A stretch of 64,000 bases of DNA, taken from Hypomesus transpacificus. Its lineage: Eukaryota > Chordata > Actinopteri > Osmeriformes > Osmeridae. Every line of letters starts with the position of its first letter. Positions within the stretch are counted from its first letter, which is position 1. Under the pieces are notes generated by a model that saw only the letters and a list, made by a program, of their open reading frames with translations, was not told where the DNA came from and did no database searches. Location: positions 10,632,263 through 10,696,262 of the forward strand of contig NC_061063.1 in NCBI RefSeq assembly GCF_021917145.1. Reading direction: 5' to 3'. A program made the translations under genes and the position numbers. Shown one piece after another: positions 1 through 14,160 of this stretch.

Positions 1-640
1 AAGACTTTCCCCCCCAAAAGGGTTCTACCTCAAAAGAGAAACCAACTTCAGATTGTCTAGCCAGCCCCAATGAAATATCAGACCACTCTGCTTATGATCT
101 CAAATCATTTTCACTGGCCCACTAATAATGGACATTTGTGAGCTCTTGTTGCACCTACAACATCTATAAATTCATTATTTTATCCCTAGAGAGCTAATGT
201 TTTAGTCTAGAGCAGTTAATCAGGAAAATAAATAGACAAATTTATAATGTCCAACTCTCTTTTTGGTGATTTAAATACATTTACAGACTTCTCTTCTCAT
301 CTGGGTTTCCAGTAACTTCACAACATCAAAATACAAGATTCCAGTTCTAAATCAAAACAGGATTGTTCCTTCTGGACTCACAGAAATGTATATACTCTCT
401 CAAATCCATAATTTCAATTTGATCTGGAACATCATTTGTGTAGAAATATAAGGCAACAAAAATATATGATCCAATTAAAATGAATTGTAGGTCCTTTATC
501 TTGGTTAAAGGACATTCAAAGTTCCATAAAAAATGGGTTTATTGATTTTAAATGTTCATTATGCATGAATGGTAATTCCTGCATCCCTAAATCCTTAAAA
601 TTCAACCAGATTGACCCTCCTTTGTGGAGTGGATGTTGAG
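1..640. other. Non-coding stretch downstream of zbtb22
   Basis: AT-rich sequence with no credible reading frame. It lies 3' of the minus-strand zbtb22 stop codon, so part of it may be that gene's 3' untranslated region. No repeat family was recognised here. Confidence 0.5.
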
Positions 641-738
641 ATCAAGTGGGTCAGTCCATCTCAAGTGGGTCAGTCCATCTCAAGTGGGTCAGTCCATCTC
701 AAGTGGGTCAGTCCATCTCAAGTGGGTCAGTCCATCTC
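641..738. repeat. 19-bp minisatellite, about five copies
   Basis: A unit reading caagtgggtcagtccatct is repeated about five times almost perfectly. It ends roughly 35 bp beyond the zbtb22 stop codon, so it probably lies in the transcribed 3' untranslated region. Confidence 0.9.
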
Positions 739-772
739 CATCAGTTAATCCACTGACCTGTTAAACATGCTC

Positions 773-3513
773 TCATTCACCAGAGTCCTGGTCCAGGGCG
801 TCCACGCCTGCAACTTCTCCACCCAGCAACCCACTCACCCCGGCCTCCACCTCCCCCTGGAAGTCAGTCTCCTCCACCTTCACCTGCCCCCCCTCCGTGA
901 GAAAGCCCTGCCCTTCCTCAAAGCCGTAGTCCATCTCAGCGGAGGGGCCGGTGTTATTACAAGCGGAAGTGATGTCGCTGTAGCTGGCTGTGAGCCTCTC
1001 ACAGCGCGCCTGGTGCCGCAGGAAGCTGTCCCTCCAGATCACCTTCTTCCCGCACAGCCGGCACTCGTAGGGGCGGAGGCCTCCGTGGGTCTTCAGGTGC
1101 TTGGTCAGGTGGTGCTTCATCTTGAAGGTCTTGGCACAGACCAGGCAGCCGAACGGCCGCAGGTTTAGGTGCTGCATCTTGACGTGGCGATCCCGCATGC
1201 TCTTCAGGGTGTACGCTTTCCCGCAGTGGCAGAAATGCACTTTGCCACGGTAAGGGGTGCCGGCGTGGGGGGTTGGGGGAGACAGAGAGGGAGGGAACAT
1301 GGCAGAGGATGAGGAGAGGTGGTGGTTGGAGGTGGGGTTGGAGGCACCAGGCTGACCCATGTTTGAGGAGGGCCAGTCCATCTCCGGCCCTCCCAGGTTA
1401 AACTCGCTGTCGTCAGGAGAGGCAGGCAGCAGAGGCCTCTGGGAAACCTGGCCCGTACCATCTTCTATCTCATCATAGGTGTCTCCGCCAAACGCACCGT
1501 CAGCAAACCGTCCAAAGTCAACCTCCTCTTCCTCTTCCTCCTCGTCTTCATCCACCTCCGGCCTGTCCTGTGGCTTGGCTCCTTGCTGGGACCAGGAGCC
1601 GGCCTGCCACGGTACCCGATGTGAGGGTGTGGAGCTGGGGGAGAGAGGGCCCAGGGGCCCCGCGGGGGCTGCCCCTCCACGATGCTGCTCACGCTCCTCC
1701 TTCTTCAGCAACACGTCTGGATTCACTTTAGCCTCCGCCTGTCCTCCACCACCTTGGGGTACCGTCATGCCGAAGTCACCTGGATAAAGAGAAAAAAAGT
1801 ATACTTTAAGAAACAAACTATTAAGACTAATTCGCTCATTACTCGTAACACAAACAGGGCTCACCAGAGTGTCCTGTCCGGTGTGACAACACGCTTTTCT
1901 CCGCCTCAACTTCTCCGATTCCTTCATCCGCTTCGATCCACCTTTCATTCCTCTTCTTCTCCTGGGACTCGCCTTCAAAACCGCCTCCGTCCTCCCCCCT
2001 CCCTCGCTCCCTGCCGTTCAGCCTGTCTGAGCCGGGGGGAGGGTCTCTCTGTCGGGGTCTGACTCTCAGCCTGAGTCCCTCCCCTGGCAGCTCCCCCTGG
2101 GGCCTGGTGGAGGGGTGGCCGTAGTCCTGCCTCCCTCCTCTCCCGTCGTGACTGAAGGCCTTGCTGCTGGTCATCCACACCTCGTCACAGCTGGAGTAGT
2201 CGCTCTCCCCTCCCGGCCCCACGAGCTGGGAGTCAGCGGGATGAGCGGACGGTCTGGGACGACCGCACCTGGGGAACTGCTGGGGCCTCCTCCAAGTAGC
2301 TAAGGGGGGCAGGGTGTCCGTGCGCCTGTCCTTCCTGCTCCCCTCCCTCTCCACGTACAGGCAGTCCGTGCTGCTGGGAGACTGCTGCCTGGAGGAAGCA
2401 GCGGGGTACGAGGCGCCGGGGGCGGAGTCTCCCTGGCCGGGGGCGGAGTCTCCCTGGCCAGGCTCCGCGGAGGCTCGCGTCCTCTTCAGGATCTCCGTGC
2501 ACTTGTCCACAATGTGCCACATCTGCAGGAAGCTGGCCACTGTCACGTAGTTGACGATGTCGTCGCGCAGGATGCTGAGCTGGCCCGTGTAAGCTGAGCT
2601 CAGGACGCTCTCGAACGCCACCGGGTCCATGACGGAGGGCAGCGACACGGTCGTCACGTTCTTGAGGAGCACCTGATGACGTGAACATGAAGGTGACCAA
2701 GTGGTATTTTCACCCAACCTATATTTAATTCCCCTGGATGTTGACAACTGGTCTGTTATAAGCTTGAATCTTGCTGGATTTCATGTGATAATTTATTGCA
2801 TATCCACCACCTGGTAGGTAATTAGTACTAACTTGATGCTTCTCGTTGGCCCATGCAACATCTGTGCATTGTAGAATTGATATATATTTACATGTTTAGT
2901 AAACTCCCTTTCTGCCACTAGTCAGGTTCATAAATGTGACACTTGGTGAGGGAAAACCATCCACAGTCACCTATTGTCTCAAACATTTAAAACACAAGAA
3001 CAAACCTGGTCGTGAAAGTAGGGCGAAGAGGCAGCAAGCACGCACCGGTGGGCCCTGAACACCTGCCGCTGTACTTGGATAGACAGGTCACATAGCCTCC
3101 CTTCTAGTCGCTGCTGGTTCAGACTGTCCAAAACTGCTGTCCGGACACTAGGGAAACATACCTGGACGACCGAACCAATATGGACGTGGGAACCGCTGTC
3201 TGAAGGGGCCTGCGGAGGGGGAGACAAGGTAGATGCTAAGTTGACAGAAGATAACTCGTTTCACCGTGGTTACGATGTCAAGACTGTGACCAAGCGGGGG
3301 TTTTTTGGCTAGTTAGTAAACGACAGTACAAGCACGGCGGCAGATCGATCATTTAATACGCAAAAGCAATGACAACATGAGAAAATCACTGTATATAAAA
3401 CTAGACAAGGTTTAAGTTCCATAGAGCTAGCTAGTCAAAAACTAGGGGTCACAAACTGCTAGCTGGCAACCAATGTACTATTTATTATACAAAACGTGGA
3501 TCATTACCTCCAT
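773..3513 (-). CDS. zbtb22: BTB/POZ and C2H2 zinc finger protein, ZBTB22-like
   Basis: Probable nuclear transcription regulator. Four coding exons join in frame to about 674 residues: 3508-3513 (only ATG GAG), 3006-3209, 1865-2672 and 773-1779. The BTB fold, which dimerises and recruits corepressors, spans about residues 20-125 (SLNQQRLEGRLCD, HRCVLAASSPYFHDQ, LQMWHIVDKCTEIL). A long low-complexity middle contains an acidic run before three C-terminal zinc fingers at about 523-543, 551-571 and 579-599. The first finger has the CHCGKAYTLKSMRDRH pattern and the last ends in HQARC, as in vertebrate ZBTB22. The start was chosen because exon 2 has no ATG in frame and opens at a good acceptor, while ATGGAG followed by a gtaatg donor upstream gives MEAPSDSG, close to the mammalian start. 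A near-perfect duplicated GQGDSAP heptapeptide lies after the BTB domain. Family assignment is strong; paralogue identity is not settled. Confidence 0.88.
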
Positions 3514-5716
3514 TTTATGAAGGTCCAAATATTCGAATGTAGCTATTTATCCGTCCACTTTGTTCAATTAAATAAATTGACACTATCCGCTTGCTAGCTA
3601 GCCTAGCTACAATCCCCAGAGAGAAAGAGCAAGGTATTACACTCAGTTAGGAAGCTAATTTCCGGTTGATCCCTTGTAGGTTTTTCAAAATAAAAGTCAT
3701 GAGACTACATGAATATTGTCTAATTTGAAGTTAAAACTAGTCCTTTAACCTTCCTGAAATCTGAGTTTTTATGTGTTTTTTTGTGGACATCATTTCCCAT
3801 GGTGGCGTATGGTGACATAATGAACTTTTCAGAATATGTCCAGAAAGTCTCTCTTCCTTCATTAATCTAAACCGGCCAGCGACGGTGTAGGCCTGTTCTG
3901 GTTGATGGGAAAATGTAGCATCGAGTAGCCTACAGACCCGACATTGAGATATTCATATCATAATAAACTGTCTATTTGCAATCTACGTGTACTCGTCGTC
4001 TCTAGGGGTGAATTTTCCAAAGATCCCAAACTATAGCAGAAGATCATATCAGAGTTGGCATCAGGCCAATTCACTTACCTAGCAGTTTAATTTAGATAAT
4101 GGGGTGCATTACTGCCACCTACAGCTAGGGTATTTATTATCGCTTGTCTGTATCTGGTTTCTAATAACCGTGTGATTGTTGAAAATTAAAATGTCATAGG
4201 CTTCATCTAATGAAATACTGATATAGGCTTGTACTGGACTATCGAACTCACGAAAACGTTACTCAATAAAAGCGTAAATTATTAGGCATATTGGTAAGGG
4301 TGTCCAGCGAACGCCCTTCGCTTACTCGCAGGCATTTTACCGCAGTGCATCTGCAGCATCGTCGTAGGCTAGGCTACAGATGCGCGCGGGATGCAATGAT
4401 CGAGTTTCACTCGTCGTTGTCGATCAAACGAGATAAATAATTTGTTTTGTGGACACCTTACTTTCATATTTGTGGTCGCACTGTAAAGTAGGCTCTACTT
4501 TGTAGGGTAATTCACAATGCCATTCCGGTGGAGACGTATTCTGCAAATCTGGAGTTAGGTGAATATTTTAAGGAATAATCTGCTCGACGGATAAAAGGAT
4601 ATTTTATTCCGAAGAAAGGATTCATGACAGACCGGGAAATATCTGGACTTTTTGGGAAAAGGCGACGTCAGGACCTTCTTTTATTGGGAATACATGACAA
4701 TGCAGTTCGATTATGACCAGGCTGCGTTATCAAGCGAAAACCTACCATGCGCTCAGTAACAAAACGGGGTTATTGTAATCCAACCTATTTCATATAGGCC
4801 TTGTTTTATTTCGTGACACAATGATTAATGCAATGGCATGTGATTAACCACGGTACGTCAAATTCAAGCAAGGGCAACACTTTGGCCTGCAGTTGACACT
4901 TATATAAACGCATCTAAAAGCACAGAAAATCCATGTCCCCTGTGCGCTAATCTGGTGCGCATCCTGGATGATAGTTGCGTTATTACCGAGATCAAAACCA
5001 AACCGGAACTGCTTTTAGTGTGTCCTGATTTCTGGTCATTAGATATTAGTATCTTGGGAAATAGATCAAACCTTATAACATAGGTTTGTAAATACTGTCC
5101 AAATCCAAGGTGTTCCTTTTTGGTCATGTAAATCCCACTGTTAGAATGACAGAACCGCGCTACTAGTGACTCAAAGGCCTGTCCATACACAACAACAATC
5201 AGTTGATTGTCGCTAAATTTTTACGAACTGTCTTCGACATTATACTGAACTAGGAGCCAAAGATCTGAAGCACTTCTGGTGGTTACAATACATTCTGTAT
5301 CAAATATATTTGTCAACAGATACTAGACCATTTTCTAATGCATGTCTGACTTGGGAATTTCTACTTCCATCATTAACTTAAGAAGCAGACAATAATTTAA
5401 GTAGGCTACAAATTGCATGTAGTCCGTTTTGAAAAGGTACCAAAAAAGGCTTACTAAAAGAAAAAAACACATTAACACTTGAATTTGTCTTTTTGGTTCA
5501 AATCGGTATTCAGAATTGTATTGGAAATATTTGACATTTATAATTCAAACCCTACTTCCTGGGGTCATCTGGAGAACAAAGACTCCTTATCCCATATTTC
5601 CAAATCATCTTTATGGGCGACGCCCCTGAGGGACATTTTACAGACTAGTCCAGTAGTCCAGTAGACTTGTTGACTTGTACCATCCGAAGCTCAGAGGCCT
5701 GTTGTTAGAAAAAGAC
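3514..5716. other. Intergenic region between divergent zbtb22 and scn1b
   Basis: About 2.2 kb holding the 5' flanks of two genes transcribed away from each other. It should include both promoters and any untranslated first exons. No long repeat or convincing coding exon is visible; the open frames present show no recognisable protein. Confidence 0.5.
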
Positions 5717-7695
<1,979 letters not shown>

Positions 7696-8662
7696 CCCAG
7701 GTATGTCTCCTGAGCCTGCAGGCGTGGTGTCAACATTTGAATTGAGTCTTTAACACAACAAAAGGTGTATGAAGTCAAAAAGGGTCTGATTACTTTCATA
7801 AGCAACTCTATAATATCGAAGACTAAACTGATCTACAGATCTGTGAGAGCCTTGTGCCAGTGGGCCTTACGTGTCACTGTGTTCCCAGGGCTCAACTGGA
7901 ACCGAACGTGGATCCACCGCCCCTTCAGACACACGCACCCTGGACCATATACCTCCCCTTCTCCTCCTGTATATAAACCCTCTTGTGACTGACACACGCT
8001 AGAATGAGAGCATGGTACCAGCATGTTCAGTCCTACACATAAAGGCATGTAGCACACTGTATTCAGATGACAAATCATTATGGCTCGATACGTTTTTGAT
8101 GTTGAAACTATATGTATAACTATGCTACATTTATTAGTACTGCATATATAGGGGATATGACTGGTTATCAATAAATGCTTTATCACATTGAATCCATCAC
8201 ATAATCCATTTCCATGTGTTGTATAAATGACTAACACATTGCACAAAACAGTATGAATTTTTAACTGAATGTGATGCACTCTTGGACTGTATTTCCAGTT
8301 TAATTGGTCCTGCTAGACGTCAATTCAACGAAAATTCAAATCTTAAAATGTACGATGTATATTCTGTGAAATAAAACAATTGGAATTATTTTCTGAGAGA
8401 AATATTATTATTATTATGATGATACCAATAATATTTGTGTTTAATGTGACCTTTTTATTGTATTCATTTCAACAGTACATTGTTTATTTGATACAATTTA
8501 ATACGTTATTTCATTCTGGGTGGAAATATTGGCTCATTAGCCACACACATCGACACTCAAACCTTTCCTGCACAAACAAACTGTTCTTTCCATCTTCAAT
8601 CATGCTTCCAAACAAGTTCATCACATTTCAACCCCCCCTGGCTTGTCTTATTATAGCCGGCC
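7696..8662. other. Convergent 3' ends of scn1b and naxe
   Basis: This interval should hold both 3' untranslated regions. An AATAAA on the plus strand at 8370-8375 suits scn1b. TTTATT at 8454-8459 and 8483-8488 (AATAAA on the minus strand) suits naxe. The two transcripts would then end about 100 bp apart or overlap. A short ATT microsatellite is at about 8403-8418. Confidence 0.55.
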
Positions 8663-11640
8663 CTACTGCATTTTGTAAACACAGTCTGTGTCAGGGTACT
8701 GAGGTAGGTTCAGCTGGTACTTTCTCTCCAGGGATTGAGGCACAAACCTGCCCCCCAGGTAGTGGTACCGTCCCTGGAAGAACATGGCAGATTTCTTGGG
8801 TGCAGTCAGGGAGATGAGCATGTCTGGCTGGAGTCCACCTGAGTTTCCCTTCTCCACGTCCCAACCTAGACAGACATGAGGGAGACCAAGTGTCCATGAC
8901 GGCAGACGGAATATTTGGACACAGTTTACGTGCGTAGACGCTAAACGTAGAGTCTTCTGCTTGAGGTTGAAAACACTTGACTGAACGGTTTGTTGTGTCA
9001 GAGTGAACACAAACAGGGATGGTAGCCCATGCTTTCTGACCTGAGGGGATGTTGATGCTCTGACCTGAGGGGATGTCGATGCTGGCCACAGGCACCGTGG
9101 TCTTCTTCAGGACGTCCAGGATGGAAGCAAATGGCTCCCTGACGGCACCCTGGAAGCTGAAACCGAAGATGGCGTCTACCACCAGATTGTAGGCCTCATC
9201 TACCATCTTTGCCTGTTGAACAAAATGAGTGTGTTAGCACAAGCCCTGCACACCGCCCACAGTACTAATGTTGACATGAAGCCATCCACTGTAGATCTTC
9301 ACTTTGTCTTGCTCATGCAAATCAAGCTACAGTGCCCTCCAAAAGTATTGGAACAGTGAGGCGAATTCCTTTATTTTTGCTGTAGACTGAAAACATTTGG
9401 GCTTGACATCAAATAATGAACGTGAGACCAGAGATCAACGTTTCAGCTTTTATTTCCAGGTATTTACATCAGGATCTGATGCACAACTAAGAAAATATCA
9501 CATTTTGTTTGAATCCACCCATTTGTCATGTGAGCAAAAGTATTGGAACAGATATACTTAAAACATATTTAAGTGAATAAGACTTAATATTTAGTTGCAA
9601 ATCCTTTGCTTTCAATAACTGCAGCAAGTCTGTGACCCATTGACGTCACCAAACTTTTGCATTCTTCCTTTTTGATGCTTTCCCAGGCTTTCACTGCAGC
9701 CTCTTTCAGTTGTTGTTTGTTTTGTGGGGTTCCTCCCTTCAGTCTCCTCTTAAGCAGGTAAAATGCATGCTCTATAGGGTTTAAGTCTGGAGATTGACTT
9801 GGCCAGTCTAATACCTTCCATTTCTTGCCCCTGATGAACTCCTTTGTTGTTTTGGCAGTGTGTTTTGGGTCGTTATCTTGCTGCATGATGAAGGCTCTGC
9901 CAATCAGTTTGGTTGCATCTTTCCTTAAATTGGCAGACAAAATGTTTCTGTAGACTTCCGAGTTCATTTTGCTGCTGCCATCATGTGTTACATCCTCAAT
10001 GAAGATTAATGAGCCCGTCCCAGAAGAAGCCATGCAAGCCCAAGCCATGACATTACCTCCACCGTGTTTCACAGATGAGCTTGTGTGTTTGGGATCATGA
10101 GCAGTTCCTTTCTTTCTCCAAACTTTAGCCTTTCCATCACTTTGGTAAAAGTTAATCTTTGTCTCATCAGTCCATAAAACTTTGTCCCAGAATTTTTGAG
10201 GTTCATCTCTGTACTTTTTGGCAAATTCCAGCCTGGCCTTCCTATTCTTCTTGCTAATGAGTGGTTTGCATCTTCTGGTGTAGCCCTTGTACTTTTGTTC
10301 ATGAAGTCTTCTGCGAACAGTAGATAGTGATACCTTCACTCCTGCCATCTGGAGGTTGTTGCTGATCTCACTAACAGTTGTTTTAGGGTCTTTCTTTACA
10401 GCTCTCACAATGTTTCTGTCATCAACTGCTGATGTTTTCCTTGGTCTACCTGTTCGACGTCTGTTACTTAGTACACCAGTAGTTTTCTTCTTCTTCAGGA
10501 CATTCCAAATGGTTGTACTGGCTATGGCCAATGTTTCTGCAATGGCTCTGATTGATTTTCCATCTTCTCTAAGACTCACAATTGCTTGTTTTTCACCCAA
10601 AGACAGCGCTCTGGTTTTCATGTTGTTTTCACCTCTGAATACAGTCTGCATAGACAAAACCTATCTTACCCAATCTGAACCTGAGTGTAGACATTCAGTG
10701 GTATTTATTGATTGAATAATGTATGTAATAGGACACACCTGGGCAACAAAACACACCTGTCAGTCACATGTTCCAATACTTTTGCTCACGTGACAAATGG
10801 GTGGGTTCGAACAAAAAGGTGATATTTTCTAATTTGTGCATCAGATCCTGATGTAAATACCTGGAAATAAAAGCTGAAACGTTGATCTCTGGTTTCACAT
10901 TCATCGTTTGATGTCAAGCCCAAATGTTTTCAGTCTACAGCAAAAATAAAGGAATTGGCCTCACTGTTCCAATACTTTTGGAGGGCACTGTATGTTATAT
11001 CCAAGCAGACCAAAAAAACTAACAATGATTAACGTCTCTGAAGTTAACTGTGAGAATTTACTGTGAGTTTTTTTTAAGTTTTTTTTTACCTCAGGCATCT
11101 GGGTCAGGAAAGGTATCTCCATCTTCTCACACTGTTGGGTCAGGCCCTGGAACAGGGGCTTACTGGGCCTCTTGGGGTACAGTATGGTGGGTTCATACCC
11201 CTGTAGCCACACACAGGCCTGTAAGACCCTCCACACCAAACAACAAACCACAGAAGATTTCTAATGCAGTGCTGAACATGGGAAAGAACTCACAAAGAGC
11301 TTAAGATGCCTGGCACACACCAAGCCATCTCCTCCATTGTTACCTGGGCCACAGATCACCAGCAGTGAGGGCCGGGCTTTGACCAGGGAGCTGGCGGGGT
11401 AAGCCTTGAGAGAGGAGAGAGACAGGTGAGGACTCTGGTGTACAGATATTTCCGTGACAGACAGTCCAGAGGGGAAACTCTTGGTCTTACCCTGGTGACA
11501 GCTGTGGCACAGCTGAGACCAGCCAGCTCCATCAGCTGGTCGACACTGAAGCCGTACTCACTGAAGAGCTCCTCGTCAATACGCTGAGCCTCCTCTTGCC
11601 TAGTGATGAATATACACAAGTAGGTTTTTAATATGTACAC

Positions 11641-11717
<77 letters not shown>

Positions 11718-11761
11718 CCATTAAGAAGCCCTTACCCAAGGTATTTGATCGATTGGGCCAT
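8663..11761 (-). CDS. naxe: NAD(P)H-hydrate epimerase (APOA1-binding protein)
   Basis: Interconverts R and S forms of hydrated NAD(P)H so the partner dehydratase can repair them. Six exons, 11736-11761, 11491-11599, 11294-11404, 11090-11200, 9065-9212 and 8663-8865, give 235 residues. The YjeF-N fold is clear: [21 protein letters not shown], the phosphate-binding loop [17 protein letters not shown], then [20 protein letters not shown] and the end YPDTDCVY. The start ATGGCCCAATCG lies in a 26-nt coding exon. It gives a protein beginning [14 protein letters not shown], without the mitochondrial leader of mammalian NAXE; no upstream in-frame ATG is visible nearby, so a further 5' exon is possible. 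Intron 4 carries a Tc1 element. Exon 5 has two identical donors 24 bp apart (see separate entry). Confidence 0.93.
9041..9076 (-). repeat. 24-bp tandem duplication of the naxe exon 5 splice donor
   Basis: Reading the gene strand, ATCCCCTCAG followed by gtcaga occurs twice, with exon ends possible at 9065 or 9041. The spacing is 24 bp, so use of the distal donor adds eight residues ([12 protein letters not shown]) in frame after ASIDIPSG. Both donors have the same gtcaga sequence. Confidence 0.88.
9330..10990 (-). mobile_element. Complete Tc1/mariner-superfamily transposon in naxe intron 4
   Basis: The element starts and ends with matching inverted termini (CAGTGCCCTCCAAAAGTATT at the left, its complement at the right). 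It is flanked by TA at 9328-9329 and 10991-10992, the expected target duplication. The inverted repeats are about 220 bp long. Each also contains a second internal copy of the AAAAGTATTGGAAC motif, the inverted/direct-repeat layout seen in fish Tc1 elements. It encodes one uninterrupted transposase. It lies in the same orientation as naxe. Confidence 0.96.
9584..10621 (-). CDS. Tc1-like DD34E transposase
   Basis: Cut-and-paste transposase of 345 residues when started at the [12 protein letters not shown] methionine; an upstream in-frame ATG at 10657 would add 12 residues. The N-terminal half has paired helix-turn-helix DNA-binding domains separated by a GRPRKTS hook-like segment, also a likely nuclear signal. 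The catalytic triad is visible as [14 protein letters not shown] and NPIEH, with 34 residues between the second aspartate and the glutamate. No stop codon or frameshift interrupts the frame, so the protein could be functional. Expression would depend on a promoter in the element or on read-through from naxe, which it matches in strand. Confidence 0.95.
   Translation of the reverse strand: MKTRALSLGEKQAIVSLREDGKSIRAIAETLAIASTTIWNVLKKKKTTGVLSNRRRTGRPRKTSAVDDRNIVRAVKKDPKTTVSEISNNLQMAGVKVSLSTVRRRLHEQKYKGYTRRCKPLISKKNRKARLEFAKKYRDEPQKFWDKVLWTDETKINFYQSDGKAKVWRKKGTAHDPKHTSSSVKHGGGNVMAWACMASSGTGSLIFIEDVTHDGSSKMNSEVYRNILSANLRKDATKLIGRAFIMQQDNDPKHTAKTTKEFIRGKKWKVLDWPSQSPDLNPIEHAFYLLKRRLKGGTPQNKQQLKEAAVKAWESIKKEECKSLVTSMGHRLAAVIESKGFATKY
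11648..11715. repeat. AG microsatellite in naxe intron 1
   Basis: About 34 uninterrupted AG units. They begin about 20 bp upstream (in gene order, downstream) of the 26-nt first coding exon's donor and fill about half of the intron. Confidence 0.95.
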
Positions 11762-14160
11762 TGTTGATGATCGTCGACTGAAGCGCTCCTTCTTAGGGTT
11801 GTTATTCACACTGGCCAGTGGACATGTTCCCTTTTGGCTATGGACTAAGGTTGCCCGTGACGTCACAAGGAACCCAATCCCAAACAGAGCCCGAACACTC
11901 AGCATCAGTTAGACATCAAACACCTGAAATAAACACGTCACACTGTACGTGTAGTTGTTATTTATCAATAGTTCCCGTCTCCGTCTTTAACACTGAGACA
12001 ATTGTCCTGCCGATAGTCTGATACCAAAAACAGTCCTAAAAATCACGATAATACTTGTGAATTGTGGATGAGTTTAGCAAGCAGAAACATATGTCTGTCC
12101 CAGGTCTGAACGAGGCGACGTGTTCATCTTAAATCGCATGATAGATTCAAACTAAATTCAAGTTGTTGGCTGCATTATGTACCATCTTTGACGTCCCTTT
12201 TCACTGAAAAACACATCTTGGCTCGGCTAAAAACACAGTGGACTTACTGAGTAATATGTGACCTGTAGGCTACTTCACGGTGTCAATTAGGCCATGGTAG
12301 CACAAGGCCGAAACATTGTTTTGTTAGTTTAAAAAACAAATTCCATGAAGTGGGTATTAAACCAGTGGCACATACCTACCAAATGTTAGGTGTTTAGTTT
12401 AGTTTGAGCATTGGTTGCAGTCCCAAGTCATAAACTACAAAACAAATTAATCAGCAACTGTACATTTCTGATTTGAAATCGTGCAAGAACACTTTTCAAT
12501 GTTATGATTCTGTGACCCAGTATAAATAGTTCCGTGTTAAGAACTTCAAAATAAAAGTCTACAATGACCGTGCTTTTGTGTCTGTTTCAAACGGCCTGAT
12601 GAATTTAAAAGTTTGTTGGACGAAACGTGTGTCTCATGGTAGGTTTGATGTGTTTTTGAATAGTGATAGTCAGAGAGTACAGTGAGCAAGGCCACCACAT
12701 CAGTGGCCCACTTAATAACAGTTATGAGAGGTGAAAGTTCATCATTGGCACATGTTTGCCAATTGGCTGTGGCAATATATACATGTAACCGTTTTCTCTA
12801 ATGAAAAACCAAACAAATTGATGTTTTATTTTTATTTTTTATTATTCAACCATTCTGTAGGCTACCACATTAATGACATACCTGCAAACTTGAACCACTG
12901 ATATAAAGCATTTAGAGTATAATTTAAATGGTATTAGTCTAGATAAATCCAATATGTATCTAAATTTCCGTTGTTGTACAGTTGTACAAAATGTACAGCC
13001 TTTCAACAGAATGTGGCCCTACATCTTCTATTTATTTTGTGTTGGGTGCAGAATCGCTTGGCTCTGCCATCTAGCGGCTTGGTAGATTACGACACCTGTC
13101 AACTTGAAATTATTTGACGGCGATAAACGTGGTGTTACGGCCAACTGAGGGAAATTGTCATTTGACTTGCTAAAGTCGTTCGTTTTCGCAATTCTATCAC
13201 ATCTGGTTGAATTAATGTGACCACGGATGAATCATCACTTAGTAGCCATATGTGAAAGCGACGAGGCCTTCGTTATTGCAGAAGCGAGTCAGTACTTTAA
13301 GATTACTACACGACAATAGCCTATATGCCTACCATGGGGTCAGGTCGCACCTTTCAAAACATTAAAGTGATTTATTTTAAAATGTTTGCAGCGGTAGAAG
13401 TCCTAATATCATTTTCAATGGCATGGGATTTCACCGTGTCATGTGGTTTCTATGAAAACCCGGGTTGGATCTCCACAGTCACCTGGGCAAAAGACATAGG
13501 AAACAAATGTTACGGACAGGAAATTATATAGTAGCTCAATCACTGCCTTTGTGTTCCATTTCTTTTGATTATTAAATCAATTGATTCAGTATTACTTTGC
13601 AGGCCTGATACATACATCATCATAGTGTAATTGAGGCCAATTACATTTCAGTTAGCTATCTATATAGAATTAATCCATAGATTCAATGCAGGCTATATTT
13701 AAGACGAGTATTGCCAGTTGACGAAAACATGAAAAAAAAACGATTTCATATAGGCTATTTCATTTTTTGTTTACAGGCGAAAAATGAGACTCCATTCCAC
13801 GTCTTACTATTATCTTCAACTATAATTTCGAAGGAAAGTAGGAACCGTTCTAGCGGATGGATACAACAGCAACTGCTATGTAATAGGACAGGAGATCTAG
13901 AGAACAACCGTGGAAGCAAAAAAAAAAAAAAAAAAGGTCGTTGGAAAATTAGAAAGTAACATTTTGTCGCAAAAAAACAACATATTAAAACACGATTTAA
14001 GCAAGGCCACTCGCTGACACGTCCGGAAGGCGCGCGTCACATTCTTCCAGAGGAAAAGCGAAGCGATACAGTGAACATCGTTGGAGTCTCGAGCAGACAA
14101 AAAGCACAACCCCCAGTCCTGCCGCGGTCTCCATTTTAACTCCTTGCCCGGTCTGTACCT
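11762..14160. other. Intergenic region between divergent naxe and usf2
   Basis: About 2.4 kb with the 5' flank of naxe at the left and of usf2 at the right. A poly-A run is at about 13918-13935. I see no gene or recognised full-length repeat. The piece around 12590-12640 (ending in a gacgaaacgtgtg motif) resembles tails of dispersed fish repeats but cannot be assigned. Confidence 0.45.

Noticed and set aside
767..1168. 133-codon plus-strand frame
   Set aside because: Lies opposite the zbtb22 zinc finger exon and has no recognisable domain.
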